Source: Flaccisagitta enflata (taxonomy: Eukaryota; Chaetognatha; Sagittoidea; Aphragmophora). From it: a stretch of DNA of 64,000 nt. Each line of letters opens with the position of its first letter. Position 1 is the stretch's first letter. Below are positions 1 through 12,266 of this stretch, one piece after another. The notes below the pieces were generated by a model. It made no database searches and was not told where the DNA came from. It saw only the letters and a program-made list of their open reading frames with translations. Made by a program: the position numbers and the translations under genes. The stretch covers positions 10,602,001 through 10,666,000 of the forward strand of contig OZ231126.1 of assembly GCA_965153355.1 (NCBI GenBank), read 5' to 3'.

Positions 1-206
1 ATCTTTAAAAATCATAGCATAAAAATATTTGTCGTAGAGCATTCTGCTTGGCGCCAAATGAAAGAGAATTATCAAATTTACTTACCCTATCAATTTCATT
101 GGAGGCCCCAATCGCTCGGTGGAGATTCCCAACTTTCCCATAAGAAAATGAAAACCCTGTTTCTCTCGAATATGTCAAAAGTCGAAGACTGACTTGACTT
201 TTTCCG
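1..206 (+). repeat. E block copy 1, 3' part only
   Basis: This is the right-hand quarter of a block of about 835 bp (E) seen complete at 4989, 20813 and 26049. It matches the shared stretch from ATCTTTAAAAATCATAGC through CTCGAATATGTCAAAA and stops at the same junction, TTTTCCG followed by the satellite ATAATGGTGTGAC. The left part lies outside the window. No reading frame of note. Confidence 0.85.
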
Positions 207-2339
207 ATAATGGTGTGACAAAAAACTTTTAAATGTCTTGGACATGTTAATTAGGCCTGTTTTAGCTTCAGTAGATCAAAAGAGAATAAATGAATGACCT
301 TTTGGCTTAAACTAATTCATTAAAGATGGTGGCGCAGATACTGGATACTGGATACTGGATACTGGATACTGGATACTGGATACTGGATACTGGATACTTG
401 ATTCTCTGTAAGCCTAGAAAATGTTGTCTTTTTGTTTTAAACATGCGACCCTTGACCCTTAATGCTAGTCTACAGTATCTAAGCTCAGACTAGAGTCCAT
501 TGTTTGAGTGTATGTGGTGATGCAGATACTGGATACTGGATACTGGATACTGGATACCTGATTCTCTCTATTAGATAAGACTTTTTTTATTTCATATAAT
601 GGTGTGACAAAAAACTTTCAGGTGACACGGACATGTTAATTAGGCCTGTTTTATGCTTCAGTAAGATCATAGAGAATGAAATGAATGACCTTTTACTGGT
701 TTAAACTAATTCATCAAAGATGGTGGTGCAGATACTGGATACTGGATACTGGATACTGGATACTGGATACTGGATACTGGATACTTGATTCTCTGTAAGC
801 CTAGAAAATGTTGTCTTTTTGTTTTAAACATGCGACCCTTGACCCTTAATGCTAGTCTACAGTATCTAAGCTCAGACTAGAGTCCATTGTTTGAGTGTAT
901 GTGGTGATGCAGATACTGGATACTGGATACTGGATACTGGATACCTGATTCTCTCTTATTAGATAAGACTTTTTTTATTTCATATAATGGTGTGACAAAA
1001 AACTTTTAGGTGACACGGACATGTTAATTAGGCCTGTTTTATGCTTCAGTAAGATCAAAGAGAATGAAATGAATGACCTTTTACTGGCTTAAACTAATTC
1101 ATTAAAGATGGTGGCGCAGATACTGGATACTGGATACTGGATACTGGATACTGGATACTGAAAATGGATACTGTCTTTTTGTTTTAAACATGCGACCCTT
1201 GACCCTTAATGCTAGTCTACAGTATCTAAGCTCAGACTAGAGTCCATTGTTTGAGTGTATGTGGTGATGCAGATACTGGATACTGGATACTGGATACTGG
1301 ATACCTGATTCTCTCTTATTAGATAAGACTTTTTTTATTTCATATAATGGTGTGACAAAAAACTTTTAGGTGACACGGACATGTTAATTAGGCCTGTTTT
1401 ATGCTTCAGTAAGATCATAGAGAATGAAATGAATGACCTTTTACTGGTTTAAACTAATTCATCAAAGATGGTGGCGCAGATACTGGATACTGGATACTGG
1501 ATACTGGATACTGGATACTGGATACTGGATACTTGATTCTCTGTAAGCCTAGAAAATGTTGTCTTTTTGTTTTAAACATGCGACCCTTGACCCTTAATGC
1601 TAGTCTACAGTATCTAAGCTCAGACTAGAGTCCATTGTTTGAGTGTATGTGGTGATGCAGATACTGGATACTGGATACTGGATACTGGATACCTGATTCT
1701 CTCTTATTAGATAAGACTTTTTTTTATTTCATATAATGGTGTGACAAAAACTTTTAGGTGACACGGACATGTTAATTAGGCCTGTTTTATGCTTCAGTAA
1801 GATCAAAGAGAATGAAATGAATGACCTTTTACTGGCTTAAACTAATTCATTAAAGATGGTGGCGCAGATACTAGATACTGGATACTGGATACTGGATACT
1901 GGATACTGGATACTTGATTCTCTGTAAGCCTAGAAAATGTTGTCTTTTTGTTTTAAACATGCGACCCTTGACCCTTAATGCTAGTCTACAGTATCTAAGC
2001 TCAGACTAGAGTCCATTGTTTGAGTGTATGTGGTGATGCAGATACTGGATACTGGATACTGGATACCTGATTCTCTCTTATTAGATAAGACTTTTTTTAT
2101 TTCATATAATGGTGTGACAAAAGACTTTTAGGTGACACGGACATGTTAATTAGGCCTGTTTTATGCTTCAGTAAGATCATAGAGAATGAAATGAATGACC
2201 TTTTACTGGTTTAAACTAATTCATCAAAGATGGTGGCGCAGATACTGGATACTGGATACTGGATACTGGATACTGGATACTGGATACTGGATACTGGATA
2301 CTTGATTCTCTGTAAGCCTAGAAAATGTTGTCTTTTTGT
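207..2339 (+). repeat. GGATACT-type satellite array, six monomers (ABABAB)
   Basis: Six tandem monomers of 360-400 bp. Each has half-unit 1 (ATAATGGTGTGAC to GATGGTGGCGCAG), a GGATACT heptamer tract, half-unit 2 (TTGATTCTCTGTAAGCC to GTGATGCAG) and a second, shorter heptamer tract. Type A reads TCAAAGAG, GGCTTAAAC and CATTAAAG; type B reads TCATAGAG, GGTTTAAAC and CATCAAAG. The two alternate strictly here. The third monomer has a scrambled junction near 1150-1170, where the start of half-unit 2 is missing. Not coding. Confidence 0.95.
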
Positions 2340-3038
2340 AGCAAGGAACGTGGATGGTCTTTTGTCTCTCTAAAATGCTGACAGAGTTCTCCTCTGATCC
2401 TCTCAATTCATGTCTTTCCCTCATCGTCTCAATTCCGTAGCTCCAGGGGAGTGACGGGGAGTGACGTCATGAATCCATAATGCGTTCCTCTTAATTAAGG
2501 TTACTGCATTGTCGGAATGTTGTCACCGATGTTTTTCAAAGAAAATAATGAAAAAAACTACTTTTGTTAGCTGTGATACATGAGTAAATCGGTCAGGCTA
2601 AGCAATGTTTTTCCTGAGTTCGTGGCTGGATAATTGCCGTTCCCAGCAAAGAGAGCTGTGATTGGTTAATGTGAACTGTCAAGTGATCGCTCATTGGCTG
2701 GCTTATTGTGTTTTGAAAAGACAGAAGTCTAACGTCACATGTGGGGAATTACAGCATCCAATAGCATAGTTTTAAAGTGTCTAAGCAGCTAATCAGGAAA
2801 TCATGATCAGTATGGAAACTTTACGTCAAGAATTGATCCCTTTGCAAATTTGAATTTGCTTCAAGAGCTGCCCAAATATTGTTACCTTGCGAGGACATGA
2901 AAAATTGGATTTCTTAAGATGAGGAATGATTCGAGTTGGGATTTTTCATTGTGATAAGATATAAGACAAGGTCGGCGAGTCAGTTGACCCCAGTAAGCAC
3001 AATAAATCACAATAGTTCTAAATGACCGACCCTCGCCA
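2340..3038 (+). mobile_element. F1 copy 1, non-autonomous hAT-like element
   Basis: A 699-bp insertion in satellite half-unit 2, flanked by a perfect 8-bp duplication CTTTTTGT (2332-2339 and 3039-3046); uninterrupted monomers have that octamer once. The ends are loosely inverted: GCAAGGAACG at the left against GCGAGGGTCG read from the right (7 of 10). An 8-bp duplication with short inverted ends is typical of hAT elements. No transposase is present. This copy has a small extra duplication, GGGGAGTGAC, near 2447-2468 compared with the other three copies (689 bp each). Confidence 0.75.
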
Positions 3039-3088
3039 CTTTTTGTTTTAAACATGCGACCCTTGACCCTTAATGCTAGTCTACAGTA

Positions 3089-3683
3089 CAGGGTGAACAT
3101 TGTCAAATGCAAAAAAGTATTAAGCTTTTACTTGATGCTTTAATCACGTGACCTGGAACACTTTTTTCTTCAAGTAGTATGCTTGACATTTTTTGTGTCA
3201 AAATTTCATGGGTCTGAGTTGAATAGTTTGTTCATAATATCAGTTTGAAGTAAAAAGAATATTTAGAGCTTGACCTTGATTACTGATTTTTTTCATCTGG
3301 GCAGGTTCTTTTGGAATTGTTCTGATGTTGAAATGACTTAAGCCACAGATGCTACATTGGTCTTAAATGAAAGAGAATCAAATTTTCTTCCAATCAAGAC
3401 CAATCTGGCATTTATAGCTCAAGCTGTCTTCAAATGAGAGCAAATCGAAAAAAAACTTTCCAGTTTAAAGAAGAAGATTTTTAGCTGAAAATGAGCTTTT
3501 TCTAGAAATGCCTCTTTTGCTTCAATTTAATGTTGTGGACAAAGAATCCAACTCAGACCTATGAAATTTTGATACAAAAATGTCAAATTATAGTACTTTA
3601 AGAGAAAAGAATCTAGGTCATAAAAATGAAGCATCTAGAAGCAAAAGCTTAATACGTTTTTGCATTTGACAATATTCACACTG
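3089..3683 (+). mobile_element. F2 copy 1, Tc1/mariner-like MITE
   Basis: A 595-bp insertion in the satellite at a TA dinucleotide (TA at 3087-3088 and 3684-3685; empty monomers read CTACAGTATCTAAG). The terminal inverted repeats are about 40 bp and nearly perfect, beginning CAGGGTGAACATTGTCAAAT at the left and CAGTGTGAATATTGTCAAAT from the right. TA duplication with long inverted ends fits Tc1/mariner-type MITEs. No transposase is encoded. Confidence 0.85.
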
Positions 3684-4988
3684 TATCTAAGCTCAGACTA
3701 GAGTCCATTGTTTGAGTGTATGTGGTGATGCAGATACTGGATACTGGATACTGGATACTGGATACCTGATTCTCTTTTATTAGATAAGACTTTTTTTATT
3801 TCATATAATGGTGTGACAAAAAACTTTTAGGTGACATGGACATGTTAATTAGGCCTGTTTTATGCTTCAGTAAGATCAAAGAGAATGAAATGAATGACCT
3901 TTTACTGGCTTAAACTAATTCATTAAAGATGGTGGCGCAGATACTGGATACTGGATACTGGATACTGTATACTGGATACTGGATACTGGATACTGGATAC
4001 TGGATACTGGATACTTGATTCTCTGTAAGCCTAGAAAATGTTGTCTTTTTGTTTTAAACATGCAACCCTTGACCCTTAATGCTAGTCTACAGTATCTAAG
4101 CTCTGTGACTAGAGTCCATTGTTTGAGTGTATGTAGATTACTAGATACTGGATACTGGATACTGATACCTGATTCTCTCTTATTAGATGACTTTTTTATT
4201 TCATAATGGTGTGACAAAGACTTTTAGGTGACATGACATTGACATGTTAATTAGGCCTGTTTTATGCTCCAGTAAGATCATAGAGAATGAAATGAATGAC
4301 CTTTACTGGTTTAAACTAATTCATCAAAGATGTATACAGATACTGGATATGATACTGGATACTGGATACTGGATACTGGATACTGGATACTTGATTCTCT
4401 GTAAGCCTAGAAAATGCTGTCTTTTTGTTTTAAACATGCGACCCTTGACCCTAATGCCAGTCTACAGCATCTAAGCTCAGACTAGAGTCCATTGTTTGAG
4501 TGTGTAAAAAATGTTCATTCTGATACTGATACTGATACTGATACTGATACTGATACCGATACTCTCTATTAGATAAGACTTTTTTTTATTTCATATAATG
4601 GTGTGACAAAAGACTTTTAGGTGACACGGACATGTTAATTAGCCCTGTTTTATGCTTCAGTAAGATCATAGAGAATGAAATGAATGACCTTTACTGTTTA
4701 AACTAATTCATCAAAGATGGTAATGCAGATACTGGATACATTTGGATACTGATATTGATACTGGATACTGATACTGGATATTGATACTTGATTCATTCTG
4801 TGTAAGCCTAGAAAATGTTGTCTTTTTGTTTTAAACATGCGAATTCTTGACTCACTGGCTCTGACAGTATCTAAGCTCAGACTAGAGTCCATTGTTTGAG
4901 TATATGTGGTGATGCAGATACTGGATACTGGATACTGGATACTGGATACTTGAATCTCTCTTATTAGATAAGACTTTTTTTATTTCAT
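3684..4988 (+). repeat. Satellite array, three monomers (ABB), degraded
   Basis: Three monomers in the order A, B, B between F2 and the next E block, the same order as in the other higher-order units. From about 4100 the sequence collects many small deletions and substitutions that other copies lack, such as heptamers shortened to GATACT at 4520-4560. A biological or assembly cause cannot be told from sequence alone. Confidence 0.9.
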
Positions 4989-5820
4989 ACCAGTAATGGC
5001 GGCTGTCGCCGTGAGGAAAAAAGTCGTAAGCATTGATCGCTTTTCACCAAGCTTTTGTCTTTTGTCACTGCAAATCTTTTTTTCTATTACATCAAATCAA
5101 GAGCATTTATATGTATTGATTGCATTGAATATCAGAAGAAAAATAGGACTAAACCAAATGAGCTAGATGAGCTAAAATGCTCAAAATCACTCAACCAGAC
5201 AACCAGCCATGCTCACTGACATGTTTTCTTGTATTTACATGCTACCATCAAAATATCTATCTATCCAATTAAAAATCAGTAAAAATATGAGCTAAATGAG
5301 CAAAGTGAGCTAGAATACTCAAAAATATCCTCAAAGATGAGCAACTCTGCTCACTGACAATGCTTTCTTGTATTTGCAAGCTCAAACATGTATCAAAACA
5401 TTCATTCATTTATCGCATTTTTAATCAGAAAAACAGAATGAGCTAAATGAGCTAAATGAGCTGAAATGCTCAAAAACGCCCTCACAGATGAGCAGCTGTG
5501 CCTATAAACATGTTTTCTGTATTTGCATGCTCAAATAAACATAAATACACTCTCTTATTGATCCTACACAAAATCGTAAAAAATGAAAAATTTCATTCGA
5601 ATTTTTCTATAACAAATCTTTAAAAATCATAGCGCGAAAATATTTGTCGTAGAGCATTCTGCTTGGCGTCAAATGAAAGAGAATTATCAAATTTACTTAT
5701 TCTATCAATTTACTGAGGCCCCACCGCTCGGTGAGATTCCTCAACTTTCCCATAAGAAAATGAAACCCTGTTTCTTCTCGAATATGTCAAAAGTTGAAGA
5801 CTGACTTCACTCTTTTCCCG
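4989..5820 (+). repeat. E block copy 2, complete
   Basis: An 832-bp block inserted between satellite TTTATTTCAT and ATAATGGTGTGAC. It starts ACCAGTAATGGCGG and ends near CTTTTCCCG. Inside are three degenerate subrepeats of about 130-150 bp, starting near 5159, 5288 and 5439, each with a run of GAGCTAAATGAGCT followed by an ATGCTCA motif, a GATGAGCA or CTCACTGAC motif and TTTTCTTGTATTTGCATGCT. No terminal inverted repeat, clear target duplication or coding capacity is visible. Its class is unknown. Confidence 0.85.
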
Positions 5821-7251
5821 ATAATGGTGTGACAAAAACTTTTAGTATTAATGACATGTTAATTAGGCCTGTTTTATGCTTCAGTAAGATCAAAGAGAAT
5901 GAAATGAATGACCTTTTTATCATTTAAACTAATCTAATAAAGATGGTGGACACTAGATACTGGATACTGGATACTGATACTGGATACTGGATACTGGATA
6001 CTGAATACTTGATTCTCTGTAAGCCTAGAAAATGTTGTCTTTTTGTTTCAAACATGCGACCCTTGACCCTTAATGCTAGTCTACAGAATCTAAGCTCAGA
6101 CTAGAGTCCACTGGTTTTAAGTAAGTCATCAGTGATGGCAGATCTGATACTGGATATTGGATACTGGATACTAGATTCTCTTCTTATTAGATAAGACTTT
6201 TATTTATAATGGTGTGACAAAAGACTTTTAGGTGACACGGACATGTTAATTAGGCCTGTTTTATGCTTCAGTAAGATCATAGAGAATGAAATGTATGAAT
6301 GACCTTACTGGTTTAAACTAATTCACTGGGAAGATGGTGGATGCAGATACTGGATACTGGATACTGGATACTGATACTGGATACTGATACTGATACTTGA
6401 TTCTCTGTAGGTTTCAGAAAATGTTGTCTTTTGTTTTAAACATATGGGACCCTTGACCCTTAATGCTAGTCTACAGTATCTTAGCTCAGACTAGAGTCCA
6501 ATGTTTGAGATAATGGATACTGGATACTAGATACTGGATACTGATACTGGATACTGGATACTTGATTTCTTATTAGATAAGACTTTTTTATTTCATATAA
6601 TGGTCTGACAAAAAACTTTTAGGTGACACGGACATGTTAATTAGGCCTGTTTTATGCTTCAGTAAGATCAAGGAGAATGAAATGAATGACCTTTTACTGG
6701 CTTAAACTAATTAAAGATGGTGGCTAGGATACTGATACCGATACTGATACTGATACTGAGATACTGGATACCTGATACTGGATACTTGATTCTCTGTAAG
6801 CCCAGAAAATGCTGTCTTTTTGTTTTTAAACATGCTAATTCTTGACCCTTAATGCTAGTCTTTACAGTATCTAAGCTCAGACTAGAGTCCATTGTTTGGG
6901 GGTATGTGGTGATGCAGATACTGGATACTGGATACTGGATACTGGGAACTAATTGATTCTCTCTTTATTAGATAAAACTTTTTATTTCATAATGGTGACA
7001 AAAGACTTTAGGTGACACGGACATGTTAATTAGGCCTGTTTTAGATGCTTCAGTAAGATCATAGAGAATGAAATGAATGACCTTTACTGATTTAAACTAA
7101 TTCATCAAAGATGGTACAGATACTGATGTAAGCACTGGATACTGGATACTGGATACTGGATACTGGATACTTGATTCTGTGTAAGCCTAGAAAATGTTGT
7201 CTTTTTGTTTTAAACATGCCGACCCTTGACCCTTAATGCTAGTCTACAGTA
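5821..7251 (+). repeat. Satellite array, four degraded monomers (ABAB)
   Basis: Monomers A, B, A, B with many scattered indels compared with the near-identical monomers elsewhere. Diagnostic type sites are still readable. The array runs into F2 copy 2 without F1. Confidence 0.9.
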
Positions 7252-7876
7252 CAGGGTGAACATTGTCAAATGCAAAAAAGTATTAAGCTTTTACTTTTTG
7301 ACGCTTCATCACCATGACCTGGAATCAATTTTTCTCTTATAGTGAGTATGCTTGACATTTTTTGTGTCAAAATTTCATGGGTCTGAGTTGAATAGTTTGT
7401 TCATAATATCAGTTTGAAGTAAAAAGAATATTTAGAGCTTGACCTTGATTACTGATTTTTTTCATCTGGGCAGGTTCTTTTGGAATTGTTCTGATGTTGA
7501 AATGACTTAAGCCACAGATGCTACATTGGTCTTAAATGAAAGAGAATCAAATTTTCTTCCAATCAAGACCAATCTGGCATTTATAGCTCAAGCTGTCTTC
7601 AAATGAGAGCAAATCGAAAAAAAAACTTTCCAGTTTAAAGAAGAAGATTTTTAGCTGAAAATGAAAGATTTTTAGCTGAAAATGAGCTTTTTCTAGAAAT
7701 GCCTCTTTTACTTCAATTTAATGTTGTGGACAAAGAATCCAACTTAGACCCATGAAATTTTGATACAAAAAACGTCAATTATAGTACTTTAAGAGAAAAG
7801 TGAATCTAGGTCATAAAAATGAAGCATCTAGAAGCAAAAGCTTAATACTTTTTTGCATTTGACAATGTTCACACTG
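7252..7876 (+). mobile_element. F2 copy 2, Tc1/mariner-like MITE
   Basis: Same element as at 3089, with TA at both sides and about 40-bp inverted ends. It is 625 bp long, partly because of an internal direct duplication of a TTTTTAGCTGAAAATGA segment near 7647-7690. The preceding satellite lacks F1, so this F2 sits alone. Confidence 0.85.
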
Positions 7877-10800
7877 TATCTAAGCTCAGACTAGAGTCCA
7901 TTGTTTGAGTGTATGTGGTGATGCAGATACTGGATACTGGATACTGGATACTGGATACCTGATTCTCTCTTATTAGATAAGACTTTTTTTATTTCATATA
8001 ATGGTGTGACAAAAAACTTTCAGGTGACACGGACATGTTAATTAGGCCTGTTTATTGCTTCAGTAAGATGGAAGAGAATGAAATGAATGACCTTTTACTG
8101 GCTTAAACTAATTCATTAAAGATGGTGGCGCAGATACTAGATACTGGATACTGGATACTGGATACTGGATACTGGATACTGGATACTTGATTCTCTGTAA
8201 GCCTAGAAAATGTTGTCTTTTTGTTTTAAACATGCGACCCTTGACCCTTAATGCTAGTCTACAGTATCTAAGCTCAGACTAGAGTCCATTGTTTGAGTGT
8301 ATGTGGCGATGCAGATACTGGATACTGGATACTGGATACCTGATTCTCTCTTATTAGATAAGACTTTTTTTATTTCATATAATGGTGTGACAAAAGACTT
8401 TTAGGTGACACGGACATGTTAATTAGGCCTGTTTTATGCTTCAGTAAGATCATAGAGAATGAAATGAATGACCTTTTACTGGTTTAAACTAATTCATCAA
8501 AGATGGTGGCGCAGATACTGGATACTGGATACTGGATACTGGATACTGGATACTGGATACTGGATACTGGATACTTGATTCTCTGTAAGCCTAGAAAATG
8601 TTGTCTTTTTGTTTTAAACATGCGACCCTTGACCCTTAATGCTAGTCTACAGTATCTAAGCTCAGACTAGAGTCCATTGTTTGAGTGTATGTGGTGATGC
8701 AGATACTGGATACTGGATACTGGATACTGGATACCTGATTCTCTCTTATTAGATAAGACTTTTTTTATTTCATATAATGGTGTGACAAAAGACTTTTAGG
8801 TGACACGGACATGTTAATTAGGCCTGTTTTATGCTTCAGTAAGATCATAGAGAATGAAATGAATGACCTTTTACTGGTTTAAACTAATTCATCAAAGATG
8901 GTGGCGCAGATACTGGATACTGGATACTGGATACTGGATACTGGATACTGGATACTTGATTCTCTGTAAGCCTAGAAAATGTTGTCTTTTTGTTTTAAAC
9001 ATGCGACCCTTGACCCTTAATGCTAGTCTACAGTATCTAAGCTCAGACTAGAGTCCATTGTTTGAGTGTATGTGGTGATGCAGATACTGGATACTGGATA
9101 CTGGATACTGGATACCTGATTCTCTCTTATTAGATAAGACTTTTTTTTATTTCATATAATTGTGTGACAAAAGACTTTTAGGTGACACGGACATGTTAAT
9201 TAGGCCTGTTTTATGCTTCAGTAAGATCATAGAGAATGAAATGAATGACCTTTTACTGGTTTTAACTAATTCATCAAAGATGGTGGCGCAGATACTGGAT
9301 ACTGGATACTGGATACTGGATACTGGATACTGGATACTTGATTCTCTGTAAGCCTAGAAAATGTTGTCTTTTTGTTTAAAACATGCGACCCTTGACCCTT
9401 AATGCTAGTCTACAGTATCTAAGCTCAGACTAGAGTCCGTTGTTTGAGTGTATGTGGTGATGCAGATACTGGATACTGGATACTGGATACTGGATACCTG
9501 ATTCTCTCTTATTAGATAAGACTTTTTTATTTCATATAATGGTGTGACAAAAAACTTTTAGGTGACACGGACATGTTAATTAGGCCTGTTTTATGCTTCA
9601 GTAAGATCAAAGAGAATGAAATGAATGACCTTTTACTGGCTTAAACTAATTCATTAAAGATGGTGGCGCAGATACTGGATACTGGATACTGGATACTGGA
9701 TACTGGATACTGGATACTTGATTCTCTGTAAGCCTAGAAAATGTTGTCTTTTTGTTTTAAACATGCGACCCTTGACCCTTAATGCTAGTCTACAGTATCT
9801 AAGCTCAGACTAGAGTCCATTGTTTGAGTGTATGTGGTGATGCAGATACTGGATACTGGATACTGGATACTGGATACCTGATTCTCTCTTATTAGATAAG
9901 ACTTTTTTTATTTCATATAATGGTGTGACAAAAAACTTTTAGGTGACACGGACATGTTAATTAGGCCTGTTTTATGCTTCAGTAAGATCATAGAGAATGA
10001 AATGAATGACCTTTTACTGGTTTAAACTAATTCATCAAAGATGGTGGCGCAGATACTGGATACTGGATACTGGATACTGGATACTGGATACTGGATACTG
10101 GATACTTGATTCTCTGTAAGCCTAGAAAATGTTGTCTTTTTGTTTTAAACATGCGACCCTTGACCCTTAATGCTAGTCTACAGTATCTAAGCTCAGACTA
10201 GAGTCCATTGTTTGAGTGTATGTGGTGATGCAGATACTGGATACTGGATACTGGATACTGGATACTGGATACCTGATTCTCTCTTATTAGATAAGACTTT
10301 TTTTATTTCATATAATGGTGTGACAAAAAACTTTTAGGTGACACGGACATGTTAATTAGGCCTGTTTTATGCTTCAGTAAGATCAAAGAGAATGAAATGA
10401 ATGACCTTTTACTGGCTTAAACTAATTCATTAAAGATGGTGGCGCAGATACTGGATACTGGATACTGGATACTGGATACTGGATACTGGATACTGGATAC
10501 TTGATTCTCTGTAAGCCTAGAAAATGTTGTCTTTTTGTTTTAAACATGCGACCCTTGACCCTTAATGCTAGTCTACAGTATCTAAGCTCAGACTAGAGTC
10601 CATTGTTTGAGTGTATGTGGTGATGCAGATACTGGATACTGGATACTGGATACCTGATTCTCTCTTATTAGATAAGACTTTTTTTATTTCATATAATGGT
10701 GTGACAAAAGACTTTTAGGTGACACAGACATGTTAATTAGGCCTGTTTTATGCTTCAGTAAGATCATAGAGAATGAAATGAATGACCTTTTACTGGTTAA

Positions 10801-10926
10801 AACTAATTCATCAACAATGGTGGCGCAGATACTGGATACTGGATACTGGATACTGGATACTGGATACTGGATACTGGATACTGGATACTTGATTCTCTGT
10901 AAGCCTAGAAAATGTTGTCTTTTTGT
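7877..10926 (+). repeat. Satellite array, eight monomers (ABBBABAB)
   Basis: Eight well-conserved monomers. Three consecutive B types near 8390, 8780 and 9160 break the usual alternation. Heptamer tract 2 usually holds 5-9 copies and tract 1 holds 3-5. The array ends with the CTTTTTGT octamer that flanks F1 copy 2. Confidence 0.95.
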
Positions 10927-11615
10927 AGCAAGGAACGTGGATGGTCTTTTGTCTCTCTAAAATGCTGACAGAGTTCTCCTCTGATCCTCTCAATTCATGT
11001 CTTCCCCTCATCGTCTCAATTCAGTAGCTCCAGGGGAGTGACGTCATGAATCCATAATGCGTTCCTCTTAATTAAGGTTACTGCATTGTCGGAATGTTGT
11101 CACCGATGTTTTTCAAAGAAAATAATGAAAAAAACTACTTTTGTTAGCTGTGATACATGAGTAAATCGGTCAGGCTAAGCAATGTTTTTCCTGAGTTCGT
11201 GGCTGGATAATTGCCGTTCCCAGCAAAGAGAGCTGTGATTGGGTAATGTGAACTGTCAAGTGATCGCTCATTGGCTGGCTTATTGTGTTTTGAAAAGACA
11301 GAAGTCTAATGTCACATGTGGGGAATTACAGCATCCAATAGCATAGTTTTAAAGTGTCTAAGCAGCTAATCAGGAAATCATGATCAGTATGGAAACTTTA
11401 CGTCAAAAATTGATCCCTTTGCAAATTTGAATTTGCTTCAAGAGCTGCCCAAATATTGTTACCTTGCGAGGACATGAAAAATTGGATTTCTTAAGATGAG
11501 GAATGATTCGAGTTGGGATTTTTCATTGTGATAAGATATAAGACAAGGTCGGCGAGTCAGTTGACCCCAGTAAGCACAATAAATCACAATAGTTCTAAAT
11601 GACCGACCCTCGCCA
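10927..11615 (+). mobile_element. F1 copy 2, non-autonomous hAT-like element
   Basis: A 689-bp copy at the same satellite position as the one at 2340, with CTTTTTGT on both sides. Nearly identical to copies 3 and 4. No transposase. Confidence 0.75.
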
Positions 11616-11665
11616 CTTTTTGTTTTAAACATGCGACCCTTGACCCTTAATGCTAGTCTACAGTA

Positions 11666-12266
11666 CAGGGTGAACATTGTCAAATGCAAAAAAGTATTAA
11701 GCTTTTACTTCTTGACGCTTCATCACCATGACCTGGAATCATTTTTCTCTTATAGTAGTATGCTTGACATTTTTTGTGTCAAAATTTCATGGGTCTGAGT
11801 TGAATAGTTTGTTCATAATATCAGTTTGAAGTAAAAAGAATATTTAGAGCTTGACCTTGATTACTGATTTTTTTCATCTGGGCAGGTTCTTTTGGAATTG
11901 TTCTGATGTTGAAATGACTTAAGCCACAGATGCTACATTGGTCTTAAATGAAAGAGAATCAAATTTTCTTCCAATCAAGACCAATCTGGCATTTATAGCT
12001 CAAGCTGTCTTCAAATGAGAGCAAATCGAAAAAAAACTTTCCAGTTTAAAGAAGAAGATTTTTAGCTGAAAATGAGCTTTTTCTAGAAATGCCTCTTTTA
12101 CTTCAATTTAATGTTGTGGACAAAGAATCCAACTTAGACCCATGAAATTTTGATACAAAAAACGTCAATTATAGTACTTTAAGAGAAAAGTGAATCTAGG
12201 TCATAAAAATGAAGCATCTAGAAGCAAAAGCTTAATACGTTTTTGCATTTGACAATGTTCACACTG
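11666..12266 (+). mobile_element. F2 copy 3, Tc1/mariner-like MITE
   Basis: A 601-bp copy with TA duplication and about 40-bp inverted ends. It lies 50 bp after F1; the spacer is the remainder of satellite half-unit 2. Confidence 0.85.

Noticed and set aside
8863-9051. Recurring 60-80 residue frames containing WILDTGY (plus strand) or SSIQYPV (minus strand)
   Set aside because: The 7-bp repeat has no stop in any frame and gives a 7-residue repeat by itself; the rest is satellite half-unit. No start context, splice sites or conservation beyond the DNA repeat.
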